Shown here piece after piece: positions 28,216 through 37,131 of a stretch of DNA of 64,000 bases. The DNA is taken from the NCBI RefSeq assembly GCF_000010305.1, contig NC_012489.1, positions 1 through 64,000 of the forward strand, in the 5' to 3' direction. The translations under genes were made by a program, and so were the position numbers. This stretch comes from Gemmatimonas aurantiaca T-27. GTDB taxonomy: Bacteria > Gemmatimonadota > Gemmatimonadetes > Gemmatimonadales > Gemmatimonadaceae. The notes under the pieces are model-generated. The model was not told the DNA's origin, made no database searches, and saw only the letters and a program-made list of their open reading frames with translations. How positions within the stretch are numbered: position 1 is the first letter of the stretch; every line of letters begins with the position of its first letter.

Positions 28216-28827
28216 TCAGCTCGCGCGTCGCCGCACGGCCACGCCCATCACACCGAGTCCGATGGCCAGCAGCACCACAGTGGCCGGTTCGGGCACCACA
28301 TTCGTCGCGTACGTTACGCCAGGCGAATACTGATGGTGCTCTGGTGCACCAAAAATGGGCAGCCGAGAACCGATCGTATTGCTCGACACGTTGCTGCCAT
28401 TCAACGTGTAGTGCAGCTCCATGCGATCCCAGGAAAATCCAGCGGGCAGATTCACCGTGTTTGTGCCCACATGAATGTACTCCGTGACCACGTTCGACTG
28501 TGTTTCGGTGAAGACCGTGCTGCCATTGAGAAACAGGTTCAACGTGTAGTCGCCAGTTCGTGTACCGTACTCGCTCACGTAGAAAGCCATGAACGTGTAC
28601 TGTGAGACCGCTGCGGTGGTCGACCACTGTCCACCAATGGCCGAGATGCGCCAGAAGAAGCTGTCGCCTACCTGCAGATTGGTGCCGATCATGGGATCAC
28701 TTCCCGGCGCCAGCACGGGGGTGTTTCCGCCCGTGTAGTCGACGAGGAAGTTGTACGGCTGCGCGTCGGCGACACGCGCGGTCAGGATGGCCACGCCCAC
28801 GGCGGCGGACCGCATCCAGCGATTCAT
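28216..28827 (-). CDS. PEP-CTERM sorting domain protein
   Basis: The 203-residue protein has an N-terminal signal peptide (MNRWMRSAAVGVAILTARVADA) and a beta-rich, Asn/Thr/Tyr-rich body. It ends with the tripartite PEP-CTERM tail: VPEPAT, the hydrophobic VVLLAIGLGVMGVAV and RRRAS. Such tails are recognised by exosortase (EpsH/Xrt) and usually mark secreted or exopolysaccharide-associated proteins. No exosortase gene is in the window. The ATG at 28827 has GGAG at suitable distance; the open frame continues upstream but lacks signal-peptide character. Confidence 0.85.
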   Translation of the reverse strand: MNRWMRSAAVGVAILTARVADAQPYNFLVDYTGGNTPVLAPGSDPMIGTNLQVGDSFFWRISAIGGQWSTTAAVSQYTFMAFYVSEYGTRTGDYTLNLFLNGSTVFTETQSNVVTEYIHVGTNTVNLPAGFSWDRMELHYTLNGSNVSSNTIGSRLPIFGAPEHHQYSPGVTYATNVVPEPATVVLLAIGLGVMGVAVRRRAS

Positions 28828-28962
28828 GAAAGCTCCGAAAGAAAAAGCCGTTGCGTGACCGGTGCGATCACGACAGAGGAACGAATAGTGCAAAGACCAG
28901 GCGACATACGGCGAATGGCTCTTGGTCCCATGTGACAGGCAACCTACGCCTGTTCGTCGCAG

Positions 28963-29010
28963 AAAAAACGAAGCCCCCAACCCGGTGCGTGGTGCACAGG
29001 GTTGGGGGCT
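28963..29010 (-). terminator. Rho-independent terminator of the M19 dipeptidase gene
   Basis: A perfect 12-base stem (agcccccaaccc, 28972-28983, with 28999-29010) is followed on the minus strand by six T (28963-28968). It starts 29 bases after the dipeptidase stop and lies upstream of the PEP-CTERM gene. Confidence 0.85.
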
Positions 29011-29038
29011 CGGTCATGTCGCTGTTACACCGCGGGCA

Positions 29039-30400
29039 TCACTTGCCGCCGTTCTTCGCCACCTTTTCCACCTGCTCCATCACACGCAGCAGATTGCCGC
29101 CCCAGATCTTGTCGATCTCGGCCTGCGTATAACCACGACGGACGAGCTCGGCGGTCACGTTCATCGTCTCGCTCGCGTTGCGCCAGCCATCCACGCCGCC
29201 ACCGCCATCGAAGTCGGAGCTGATGCCCACGTGGTTGATGCCGATGCGCTTCACCACGTAGTCGATGTGATCGACGAAGTCCTTCACCGTGGCCGGCGGA
29301 TCGCTCGGATAGCGGCGCGCGGTGATGTCTTCCTGCTTGGCCAGATAGTCGTTGCGCTTGTCGTTCGGCAGCGCCTGGATCTGCGCCTGCTGTTCCTGAC
29401 GGCCCGTGGCGGTGATGCCGAATTCCTTGCGCAACTGCTCGGTGGCCGCTGCACGCGCCTGTTCACGCGGCACGTCACGCTTCGGGTCGCACTTCACGTA
29501 GCTGTTGAACGCCACGAGCTGGATCACGCCATTGTTCTTCTTCATGGCGTCGATCTGCTCGTCATCCATGTTGCGGCTGTGGTTGCAGATCGCGCGCACG
29601 CCCGAGTGTGACCCCATGATCGGCGCCTTGCTCAGCGCCACCGTCTGCATCATCGACGCCTTCGACGGGTGCGACACATCGACCATGATGCCCACACGGT
29701 TCATCTCGGCGATGACCTGCCGGCCCAACGGCGAGAGGCCGTTGTGCAGCCACACACCATCACGCTCACCGGTGTTGGAATCGGAGAGCTGGCTGTGACC
29801 ATTGTGCGCCAGTGACATGTAGCGGCCACCGAGGTCGTAGAACTTCTTGACGTTGGCAATGTCACTGCCGATGGGGAACGCGTTCTCCACACCGATGAAG
29901 ATCACGCGCTTGCCGGTCGCATGAATGCGACGGGCGTCAGCGGCCGTATATGCGATCTCGGCGCGTGTCGGCGCAATCTTCTCGGTGAGGCGATGGATGG
30001 CCTCGAACTTCTCGATCGCCTGCGCATTCGCCTTCGCGAAGCTGGCCGCGTCGAGCGTCGGCGCCTGGCCCACGTAGACCACGAGGAACGCGCCGGCCAG
30101 GCCGCCCTCTTCCATCTTCACGAGGTCCACCTGCGTACGCGGCAGCTTGGTCGCGTAGTTGGGACCCGATTCGGCGAAGTTGGTGGGCGAAATGTCCACG
30201 TGCGTGTCGATGGACAGCACCTTGGCCTGGATCGCCTTCGCCGTGGCCTGTACCACCGCTTCGTCGGTGACCGGCTTGCCAGACTGGGCGCCCAGCGTGG
30301 CCGCTGAGAGCAGGGTGAGCGGCGTCAACGCAAACGCGGGCCGGAACGCACGGAATGCCGTACGGGATGTCGTCATATTTCGGTGTTGGTGAGGGGTCAC
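29039..30400 (-). CDS. Membrane dipeptidase (peptidase family M19), exported
   Basis: The 453-residue protein has a signal-like N-terminus (FRPAFALTPLTLLSAATLGAQ) and the M19 renal-dipeptidase fold. Metal-ligand regions SIDTHVDI near residue 60, VGVENAFPIG, MVDVSHPS, MGSHSGVRAICNHSRNMDDE and HVGISSDFDGGGGV are visible. M19 enzymes cleave dipeptides, including D-amino-acid dipeptides in bacteria. A GTG at 30400 and an ATG at 30376 are alternative starts; both keep the signal. A strong terminator follows. Confidence 0.92.
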   Translation of the reverse strand: MTPHQHRNMTTSRTAFRAFRPAFALTPLTLLSAATLGAQSGKPVTDEAVVQATAKAIQAKVLSIDTHVDISPTNFAESGPNYATKLPRTQVDLVKMEEGGLAGAFLVVYVGQAPTLDAASFAKANAQAIEKFEAIHRLTEKIAPTRAEIAYTAADARRIHATGKRVIFIGVENAFPIGSDIANVKKFYDLGGRYMSLAHNGHSQLSDSNTGERDGVWLHNGLSPLGRQVIAEMNRVGIMVDVSHPSKASMMQTVALSKAPIMGSHSGVRAICNHSRNMDDEQIDAMKKNNGVIQLVAFNSYVKCDPKRDVPREQARAAATEQLRKEFGITATGRQEQQAQIQALPNDKRNDYLAKQEDITARRYPSDPPATVKDFVDHIDYVVKRIGINHVGISSDFDGGGGVDGWRNASETMNVTAELVRRGYTQAEIDKIWGGNLLRVMEQVEKVAKNGGK

Positions 30401-30525
30401 GCCTTCTGAAACGATACGCCCGATTGTCGTGCGCCGCTGACATCACCAGCCCCGAGATATTGGCATGGTGGCGCGGCGCGGCTTTTGTGATTTGTCCAAC
30501 GACCCGCTGAGCTGCGTCAGCGTTG

Positions 30526-31452
30526 TCAGTCCCGCTTGCCGAGTGCGGCCGGTGCTGCGGTGCGGCCACTCGCGCCCGCCAGCACCAGCAGGGTCAGCAC
30601 ATAGGGCAGGGCCAGAAACAGTTGGTACGGTACACCGGCCCAGCCCATGGCCTGAAACAGCGTCTGCAGGGAGTTGGCTGCCCCGAACAACAGGGCCGCG
30701 GCGGCCACACCCAGCGGTTGCCAGCGCCCGAGCACCACGATGGCGATGGCGATGAACCCGCGCCCGGCGGACATCCCTTCCACAAATGTCCCGGCCTGGG
30801 CGAGCACCAATGTCGCGCCTGCGAGCCCGGCCATGGCGCCCGCGAACAACACGGCCAGGGCCTGCACACGCCGAGGCGCGATACCAGCCGCGACGGCGGC
30901 GTCGGGATATTCACCGGTGGCCCGCAACGCGAGTCCAGCGTGGGTGTGGCGCATCCACCAGCCCAGAACCACCGCGATGAGCATCGCGATATAGGTCATC
31001 GCGGGCTGCGAAAAGAACGCCTGACCGATCAGCGGAATCTGCGAGAGACCGGGCACGGCGAGTTCACCAGCCGTTGGCGTGGAGAGTGCCACCCCGGCGT
31101 CACCAAACACCGAACGGTATAGCGTGCCGGTGAGGCCGAGTGCAAAAAGCGTGATCGCGGTGCCAGTGATGATCTGGTCGGCGCGCATCCCCACGGCAAA
31201 CCACGCGAACAGTGCGGCGATCGCCATACCGGCCAGGGCCCCCGCTACAAAGCCACCACCGACTCCCACCACACCTGCTGCCACGGTGCCGCCGAGGGCG
31301 CCGGCAATGATCGAGCCCTCGAGTCCGATGTTGATCACACCGGCGCGTTCGCTCACACACTCACCCAGTGCCGCGAGGGCGAGTGGGGTGGCGGTGCGCA
31401 CCGTCGATTCCAGAAACGCGCCGCCGATGTCCATGACCTCTGTGGTGCTCAT
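30526..31452 (-). CDS. ABC transporter permease, BMP/nucleoside type
   Basis: The 308-residue membrane protein (about eight to nine helices) has the BPD_transp_2 signatures seen in permeases of sugar and nucleoside ABC systems (CVSERAGVINIGLEGSI, AGRGFIAIAIVVLGRWQP). It is the second permease of the system. Its ATG overlaps the stop of the preceding permease gene as ATGA, so translation is coupled. It ends the operon that begins with the substrate-binding lipoprotein gene. Confidence 0.9.
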   Translation of the reverse strand: MSTTEVMDIGGAFLESTVRTATPLALAALGECVSERAGVINIGLEGSIIAGALGGTVAAGVVGVGGGFVAGALAGMAIAALFAWFAVGMRADQIITGTAITLFALGLTGTLYRSVFGDAGVALSTPTAGELAVPGLSQIPLIGQAFFSQPAMTYIAMLIAVVLGWWMRHTHAGLALRATGEYPDAAVAAGIAPRRVQALAVLFAGAMAGLAGATLVLAQAGTFVEGMSAGRGFIAIAIVVLGRWQPLGVAAAALLFGAANSLQTLFQAMGWAGVPYQLFLALPYVLTLLVLAGASGRTAAPAALGKRD

Positions 31453-32582
31453 AGGCCGCTCCTGCCACTTGCCGTACGCGCACGCCAACGATCGAGGGCC
31501 ACCACCAGCAGGATCAGCACGGCCTCGACCACCGAGACCACCACACTGGGCACTCCGGCGTCACGCTGCATGGCATTGGCGCCGGCCTCGAGCGCGCCAA
31601 ACAACAAGGCCGTGCCCAACACCCCAACTGGATGCAATCGCGCCAGCAAGGCCACGGCGATGGCGGTGTAGCCGTAGCCCGGCGAAAAGTTCTCGTACAG
31701 CGCGTAGGTGATGCCCAGGTACTCCACGGCGCCGCCCATGCCAGCCAGCAGTCCGCTCAGCGCAAATGCGAGCAGTAAGGTGCGTCCCACCGGAATCTCT
31801 CCAGCGCTGTGGGCTGCCCGGGGATTGGCACCAACGGCGCGCACCCGAAACCCACTGGCGGTGTTGAACAACCACCACGCCAGCACCGCCGCCGTGACGA
31901 GCAACAGGGGCACACCGGCATGCAGACGCGTGCCGTCCAGCAACACCGGCAGTTGCAGCGACACCGGCAACGACGACGACTGCGGATTGATGTGCTGCGG
32001 TTCCTGCAGCGGGCCGCGCACCAGCCATCCGGTGAGATTGAGCGCCACGAAGTTGAGCATGATGGTGCTGATCACTTCCAGCACACCGAAACGCAGGCGC
32101 AGTACACCCGCGACCGAAGCCCATACACCACCGGCCAACGCCCCACCCACAATCATCCCGGGGATCGCCAGCCACGGTGACGTGTGTTGCAGCGGCAGCG
32201 CCAACGCCGTGGCGGCGGCGGCGCCCATCAACAGTTGCCCCTCGGCGCCCACGTTCAACACGCCGGCGCGAAACGCCAACGCCACGGCAAGGCCGGCAAA
32301 TCCCAGCGGCACCATGCGCACCACGGTGGCTGATGTGATCGCATACCACGATCCGAACGCGCCGCGCACCAACGCCGTCAGTGCCGGTCCTACCGCATGT
32401 CCGGTAGCCGCGAGCAGGGCGGCCAGCAGCAGGAGCGCCACGACCAGCAACACGGCCACCTGTCCTGCCGCCAGGACGGCCGACCGCAACGGTGGCGTGC
32501 GATCCCGCATCGCGGGCGCAGCGACCGGTGACGGTGTGTCGCTACTTCCACCGGTCAGGTTTCCATTCGGATGTGCATTCAT
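31449..32582 (-). CDS. ABC transporter permease, BMP/nucleoside type
   Basis: The 377-residue protein is the first permease of the uptake system, with about nine to ten membrane segments. The family motifs FRAGVLNVGAEGQLLMGA and PGYGYTAIAVALLARLHPVG match permeases paired with BMP-family binding proteins. An N-terminal cytoplasmic leader of about 30 residues is Pro-rich. The ATG overlaps the ATPase stop (ATGA). Confidence 0.9.
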   Translation of the reverse strand: MNAHPNGNLTGGSSDTPSPVAAPAMRDRTPPLRSAVLAAGQVAVLLVVALLLLAALLAATGHAVGPALTALVRGAFGSWYAITSATVVRMVPLGFAGLAVALAFRAGVLNVGAEGQLLMGAAAATALALPLQHTSPWLAIPGMIVGGALAGGVWASVAGVLRLRFGVLEVISTIMLNFVALNLTGWLVRGPLQEPQHINPQSSSLPVSLQLPVLLDGTRLHAGVPLLLVTAAVLAWWLFNTASGFRVRAVGANPRAAHSAGEIPVGRTLLLAFALSGLLAGMGGAVEYLGITYALYENFSPGYGYTAIAVALLARLHPVGVLGTALLFGALEAGANAMQRDAGVPSVVVSVVEAVLILLVVALDRWRARTASGRSGL

Positions 32583-34159
32583 GCCGACGATCCGGCCGGC
32601 GTGCGGTCGGTATCACCCAGCGATTCCGGTGCGTCGTCGGCGAGAGTACCCAGCATGGCACGTCCCACGGCATCGCGGTCCGGGATCACTTCGTTCACCA
32701 ATCCGGCATGCATGGCATACACCCGATCCGCCAGCATCAGCACCTCATCGAGGTCGCTGCTGTACATCACCACGGCGGTGCCACGATCGCGCGCCGCGCG
32801 CAATGCCTGTTGCACGGCCAGCGTGGCTTTGAAGTCGAGACCGCGCGAAGGATTCTCCACGACCAGTGCTGGCGGCTCACCGCTCAGTTCTCGCCCCAGC
32901 ACGAACTTCTGCTGATTTCCACCGGAGAGCGCGCGCGCGGGCGCGGCAGCGCCGGTCGCACGGACATCGAAACGGGAAATCAACTCGTCCGCCGCCCGAC
33001 GGAAGTACGCCCAGTCGAGCCGCCCGCCACGCAAGCCGGCGCCGCGCAAGGCGACGTTTTCGAACAGCGGGGCATCCAGCAACAGCGCATCACGATGACG
33101 GTCTTCCGGCACAAAGCCCACGTCGGCCGGACGCACCACGGTGCCCTGTTCCGGTGTCAGGCGCCCCGACAACAGTCGCAGCAGCTCGTGCTGGCCCGCA
33201 CCTTCCACAGCCGCCACGCCGACGATCTCGCCCCGATACACCGACATGTTTGCGCGCTGCACACGCACCACGCCGCGGGCATCGCGCCACGTCACCTCGC
33301 GCAACGAGAGCACCGTCTCCGGAGCCTGCGTTGGTGCCACCGCGGTGTCGTCGAGTGCTGGTGCGGCATGCTCCGCCGCGACGACGGTCTCTGCATCCAC
33401 GTCGCCAGGCGCAGCGATGGTTCTCTCACCCAACATGGCATTGGCCAGATGCGCTTCCGTGGTGTCCGCCGCACGCATCGTGAGCACCGAACGTCCGCGA
33501 TGCAGTACGGTCACATCATCGGCTACTGCCAGGGCGTCGCGCAGTTTGTGCGTGATGAGCACCACCGCATTGCCCGCGTCGGCAAATCGACGCACCCACG
33601 CCAGCAGTTCGCGCGCCTCCGACGGCGCCAGCACGGCGGTGGGTTCGTCGAGAATGAGCAATTGTACATCACGCGCCAGCGCCTTCACGATTTCGCAGCG
33701 CTGCTGCGCGCCCACCGGCAAGGAGTCCACACGGGCCGATGGGTCGAGCGACAATCCGGCACGGGCGCCCACCTCACGCACCCGTGCCGCGGCGGCTTCC
33801 CGATCGAATCGCCCATGCCCACCCAGCGCCACGTTTTCAGCCACGGTCATGGCCGGTACCAACGTGAAGTGTTGGTGCACCATGCCAATGCCCATCGACA
33901 ACGCGTGGGCCGGTGAACGCACACGAAGTGATGCACCACGCCAAAGCATCGTGCCACCATCGGGGGTCAGCAGACCGAAGACGAGGCGCATGAGGGTGGT
34001 CTTGCCTGCGCCATTCTCGCCCAGCAGCGCGTGCACGGTTCCGGCGCGGACCCGCAGGGAGGCGTCATCGAGTGCCTGCACATCGCCAAAGCGGCGTGAG
34101 AGCCTCTCGAGAGACAGCAGCGTTGTTTCACTCTGCGCGGTCTCGCCCCGCCCCATCAT
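32579..34159 (-). CDS. ABC transporter ATP-binding protein (two ATPase domains)
   Basis: The 526-residue protein has two fused ATPase domains, as in ribose- and nucleoside-type importers. Domain 1 has Walker A GENGAGKTT, the divergent signature LPVGAQQRCEIVKAL and Walker B LLILDEPTAVL. Domain 2 has the degenerate P-loop VEGAGQHEL, signature LSGGNQQKFVLGREL, and VVENPSRGLD with Asn in place of the catalytic-region Asp. This asymmetry is typical of the family. Start ATGs at 34159 and 34156 are both possible; the first overlaps the Nif3-like stop by one base. Confidence 0.93.
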   Translation of the reverse strand: MMGRGETAQSETTLLSLERLSRRFGDVQALDDASLRVRAGTVHALLGENGAGKTTLMRLVFGLLTPDGGTMLWRGASLRVRSPAHALSMGIGMVHQHFTLVPAMTVAENVALGGHGRFDREAAAARVREVGARAGLSLDPSARVDSLPVGAQQRCEIVKALARDVQLLILDEPTAVLAPSEARELLAWVRRFADAGNAVVLITHKLRDALAVADDVTVLHRGRSVLTMRAADTTEAHLANAMLGERTIAAPGDVDAETVVAAEHAAPALDDTAVAPTQAPETVLSLREVTWRDARGVVRVQRANMSVYRGEIVGVAAVEGAGQHELLRLLSGRLTPEQGTVVRPADVGFVPEDRHRDALLLDAPLFENVALRGAGLRGGRLDWAYFRRAADELISRFDVRATGAAAPARALSGGNQQKFVLGRELSGEPPALVVENPSRGLDFKATLAVQQALRAARDRGTAVVMYSSDLDEVLMLADRVYAMHAGLVNEVIPDRDAVGRAMLGTLADDAPESLGDTDRTPAGSSA

Positions 34160-34950
34160 CACGAACCAGTGGGCAGATGCAGGAAAGACCAGGGGAGATT
34201 GAAACGGTCCATCAACCACGCACCAACGGCCTGCACACCCAGTGTCTCGGTGGCGTAGTGGCCGGCATACACCACACACAGGTCGTGCTCGATGGCTTCG
34301 ACCGTCGTGTGGTGCGGACCTTCTCCCACGATCAGTGTGTCGATGCCCTTGGCACGCGCTTCCTGCAGGGTTTCCGATGATGCGCCGCCACCGGTGCAGA
34401 TGGCCCAGCGCTTTGTCGTGCGTCCATCCACCGGCACGGATGTGCGGACGGTGCCGCCATAACCGGCCGCGTAGTGGCTGACTCGCGCCACGAGATCGGC
34501 CGTCGATTCATTGGCCGTCCCGGCGACACCGATGTCGATGGTCTTGTATCGCGCAAAGCCCGCATCGGGTGTGAGGGCGAGGGCGTGCGCGAGCCGCGCA
34601 TTGTTGCCCAGCGTGGCGTGCAGGTCGAGTGGCAGATGCGATGCGTACACCGCGATGTCGCGTTCGAAGAGGGTGCGATACTTCGCATAGCGCACACCCA
34701 CGAGGGGCTGCGCGCCGCTCCAGAACAATCCATGGTGCACGATCAACAGATCAGCACCCGTGGCGGCGGCCATATCGATGCTGGCTTTCGATGCATCCAC
34801 CGCCGTCGCGATTCGATGCACACGTCCACGATTGGCCACCTGCAAACCGTTCACGGCGCCGCCGTAGTCGGGCACGTCGAACGTGCGCAGCTCACTGTCG
34901 AGGGCTGCGACAACTTCGTACAGCGATGCACCGGCGGTTTCCATGCTCAC
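34159..34950 (-). CDS. Nif3-like dinuclear metal centre protein
   Basis: The 263-residue protein has the conserved metal-binding motifs of the Nif3/YbgI/DUF34 family: NGLQV, IVHHGLFW near residue 73, YASHLPLDLH and the C-terminal GHYATETLG. Relatives are often called GTP cyclohydrolase 1 type 2, but the function is not settled. It sits inside a transporter operon. Its GTG start overlaps the stop of the binding-protein gene (GTGA), and its stop overlaps the ATPase start. ATG at 34944 is an alternative start. Confidence 0.92.
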   Translation of the reverse strand: MSMETAGASLYEVVAALDSELRTFDVPDYGGAVNGLQVANRGRVHRIATAVDASKASIDMAAATGADLLIVHHGLFWSGAQPLVGVRYAKYRTLFERDIAVYASHLPLDLHATLGNNARLAHALALTPDAGFARYKTIDIGVAGTANESTADLVARVSHYAAGYGGTVRTSVPVDGRTTKRWAICTGGGASSETLQEARAKGIDTLIVGEGPHHTTVEAIEHDLCVVYAGHYATETLGVQAVGAWLMDRFNLPWSFLHLPTGS

Positions 34951-36020
34951 GGCTTGGACGGTGCTGCAGGCGCTGTGGCGGGCGTGGTGGCGCTGTCTCG
35001 GCCGATCATGTCGGCCAGCGCGCGGAAGGTGCCCGCCTTGAGTTCCGCACCCACCGAATCCACGGCCGCTCTGGTGGCAGCGGAGATACGGTCGGCGAGC
35101 GCGTCGTTCAATTCGAGACGCACCACATCGTCCTTGATACCGAGGTGGATCACGCGGCCCTGAAATGCACCGCTCTGCACTTCCCGTCCAATCAACATGA
35201 ACGCCTTCGGCAAGTCGATCACCACGCTGCCGAGGATCACGTCAGGGGCGATGGCGTTCTGATTGGCGTTGGTGCCGAATGCCAAAGCCTTCTTTTCTTT
35301 CACCGCCTGAAAGACACCTAACCCGGCGGCGTCGGCGTTCTGGAAGATCACATCCACACCGCGGGCGAGCTGGGCGAGCGCCTGCTCCTTGCCGGCGCTG
35401 ACGTCATCCCAGTTGCCGACGTAGCTCGTGATCACTTCGACTTTGGGGTTCACCGACTTTGCACCCCGCGTGAACGCCTCGAAGCTGGCCTTCACGGGCG
35501 GCAGCTCGGTGCCGGCGATGAGTCCGAGCTTGTTGGTGCGGGTCGCGGAGCCGGCGATCATGCCGGCCTGATACGACGCCTCTTCGAACAGGAAGGCCAC
35601 CCCGGCGAGGTTCTGGCCGGTGACCCGCCCCGAGGTCACCACATAGATGGTGTTGGGATAGCTGGGCGCGACTCGGCTCGCCGCATCCTGAAATTCAAAG
35701 CCGTGGCCAAAAACCAGGCGATAGTTCTGTGCCCCGTACTGCCGGAAGTTCTCCTCGAACTCGGCAGGGGTCTTGGTCTGAATATGAGAGACTTCTGCGC
35801 CAAGGCTGTCGCGCAAACGGAGCAGCCCCTCGTAGGCACTGCCATTCCATGACTTGTCTGAGATCGGTCCCGGGGTGAGCAGTGCCACCCGCAGCTTCGG
35901 CGCAGCACCGTCGGCCGGGCGGTCCTTGTCACCACCACCACAGGCCACCAGCAGAGCGGTGGCGGCAACCACACCCGCCCGCGCGAATTGACGCGCGCTC
36001 CTATCGATCGACAAAAACAT
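34947..36020 (-). CDS. BMP-family substrate-binding lipoprotein
   Basis: The 357-residue protein has a signal with lipobox LLVAC followed by GGGD. The mature part is a BMP/PnrA/Med-type periplasmic binding fold (PISDKSWNGSAYEGLL, YRLVFGHGFEF, VAFLFEEASYQAGMIAGS, DVIFQNADAAGLGVFQAV). PnrA-like proteins bind purine nucleosides; this ligand is inferred from the family. It is the first gene of the five-gene uptake operon and lies 30 bases downstream of parB, so it may also be reached by parAB transcription. Confidence 0.92.
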   Translation of the reverse strand: MFLSIDRSARQFARAGVVAATALLVACGGGDKDRPADGAAPKLRVALLTPGPISDKSWNGSAYEGLLRLRDSLGAEVSHIQTKTPAEFEENFRQYGAQNYRLVFGHGFEFQDAASRVAPSYPNTIYVVTSGRVTGQNLAGVAFLFEEASYQAGMIAGSATRTNKLGLIAGTELPPVKASFEAFTRGAKSVNPKVEVITSYVGNWDDVSAGKEQALAQLARGVDVIFQNADAAGLGVFQAVKEKKALAFGTNANQNAIAPDVILGSVVIDLPKAFMLIGREVQSGAFQGRVIHLGIKDDVVRLELNDALADRISAATRAAVDSVGAELKAGTFRALADMIGRDSATTPATAPAAPSKP

Positions 36021-36050
36021 ACTGTATGCCTCTATGATGGCTTGATGATG

Positions 36051-37067
36051 CTATTCGAGTGATACGCCCAACAGCCCGAGCACGCGCTCGAGATCATCAT
36101 TGGAGAAAAACGCGATGCGCACTTCTCCCTTGTCCTTGGCCGTCAGATTCAGTGAGACGGTCGTTTGCAGTTTCCGGCGCAGCTTCTCTTCGATCTGACG
36201 GACGACGGCAGCCGAGGCCCCGGCTGGAACGGTTTTCCCGGCATCGGCGGCCGGCTTGCGCCCGGCGGCTGGCGGGGCGGGACGGCCAGCCTGGACGCGT
36301 CGCTCCACCTCGCGCACCGAGAGCTGGTTCGCTACCACATCACGCGCGAGATCGACGATGGCCCGCTCACTGGCCAGTGGAAGCAGGGCGCGGGCATGGC
36401 CTGCGGTGAGCTGCTTTTCCTGCAGCATGCGGCGGACGGATGCCGGCAGTTGGCGGAGGCGCAGGGCGTTGGCCACCGTCGAGCGGTCCTTGGCGACGAT
36501 GTCGGCGACTTCCTGGTTGGTGAGCCCGAAGTCGTCGATGAGGCGCTGGTACCCGTCGGCCTCTTCGATGGGATCGAGATCGGCGCGCTGCAGGTTCTCG
36601 ATCATGGCCAGGGTGAGCAGCGTCTTGTCGTCGACGTTGCGCACGAGGGCCGGGATCTCGGTCCAGCCCAGGCGTGTGGCGGCGCGGAAGCGGCGCTCGC
36701 CAGCGATGAGTTCGAAGCCCTGCCCGTTGGGAGCCGGCCGAACGGTGATGGGTTGGAGGAGGCCGTTCACCCGGAGACTGCCTTCCAGGTCGGCCAGTTC
36801 TTCGGGGCGAAATTCCTGACGTGGCTGGAACGGGTTGGCGCGAATCTGGGAGAGCGAGAGCTGCCGCAGTGTCCCGGCTTCGCCGACCGCCTCGGGCTCC
36901 GCATGCCCACCCGCTGTGCCACTGGCCACCGCGCTGCCGCCGGCGTTGTCCGGCGCGTCAGCAGCGCGAGCCGTCGCGGCGGCGTCTGCAGCGGCGGGCT
37001 TGGGATCACGACGAGCGAGTAGCGCGTCGAGACCGCGGCCGAGTCGGCGGGGAGGTTCGGGGGTCAT
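36051..37067 (-). CDS. parB: Chromosome partitioning protein ParB
   Basis: ParB binds parS, spreads by CTP-dependent clamp sliding and guides origin segregation. The 338-residue protein starts RRLGRGLDALL, the ParA-stimulating N-terminal motif. It has the CTP-binding region (IRANPFQPRQEF, ELIAGERRFRAATRLGW), the helix-turn-helix (LTNQEVADIVAKDRSTVANALRLRQLP) and a C-terminal dimerisation domain after an Ala/Pro-rich linker. parA is 64 bases upstream on the same strand. Confidence 0.97.
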   Translation of the reverse strand: MTPEPPRRLGRGLDALLARRDPKPAAADAAATARAADAPDNAGGSAVASGTAGGHAEPEAVGEAGTLRQLSLSQIRANPFQPRQEFRPEELADLEGSLRVNGLLQPITVRPAPNGQGFELIAGERRFRAATRLGWTEIPALVRNVDDKTLLTLAMIENLQRADLDPIEEADGYQRLIDDFGLTNQEVADIVAKDRSTVANALRLRQLPASVRRMLQEKQLTAGHARALLPLASERAIVDLARDVVANQLSVREVERRVQAGRPAPPAAGRKPAADAGKTVPAGASAAVVRQIEEKLRRKLQTTVSLNLTAKDKGEVRIAFFSNDDLERVLGLLGVSLE

Positions 37068-37131
37068 GAATGCGTGTCAGTGACGGCAGCGGTGCCGTGT
37101 TCGTGGGAAGATGGAGCGTACGACTTTGGTC

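Noticed and set aside
31708-33916. Long plus-strand frames opposite the ABC transporter genes
   Set aside because: They are antisense to genes with clear Walker and permease motifs.
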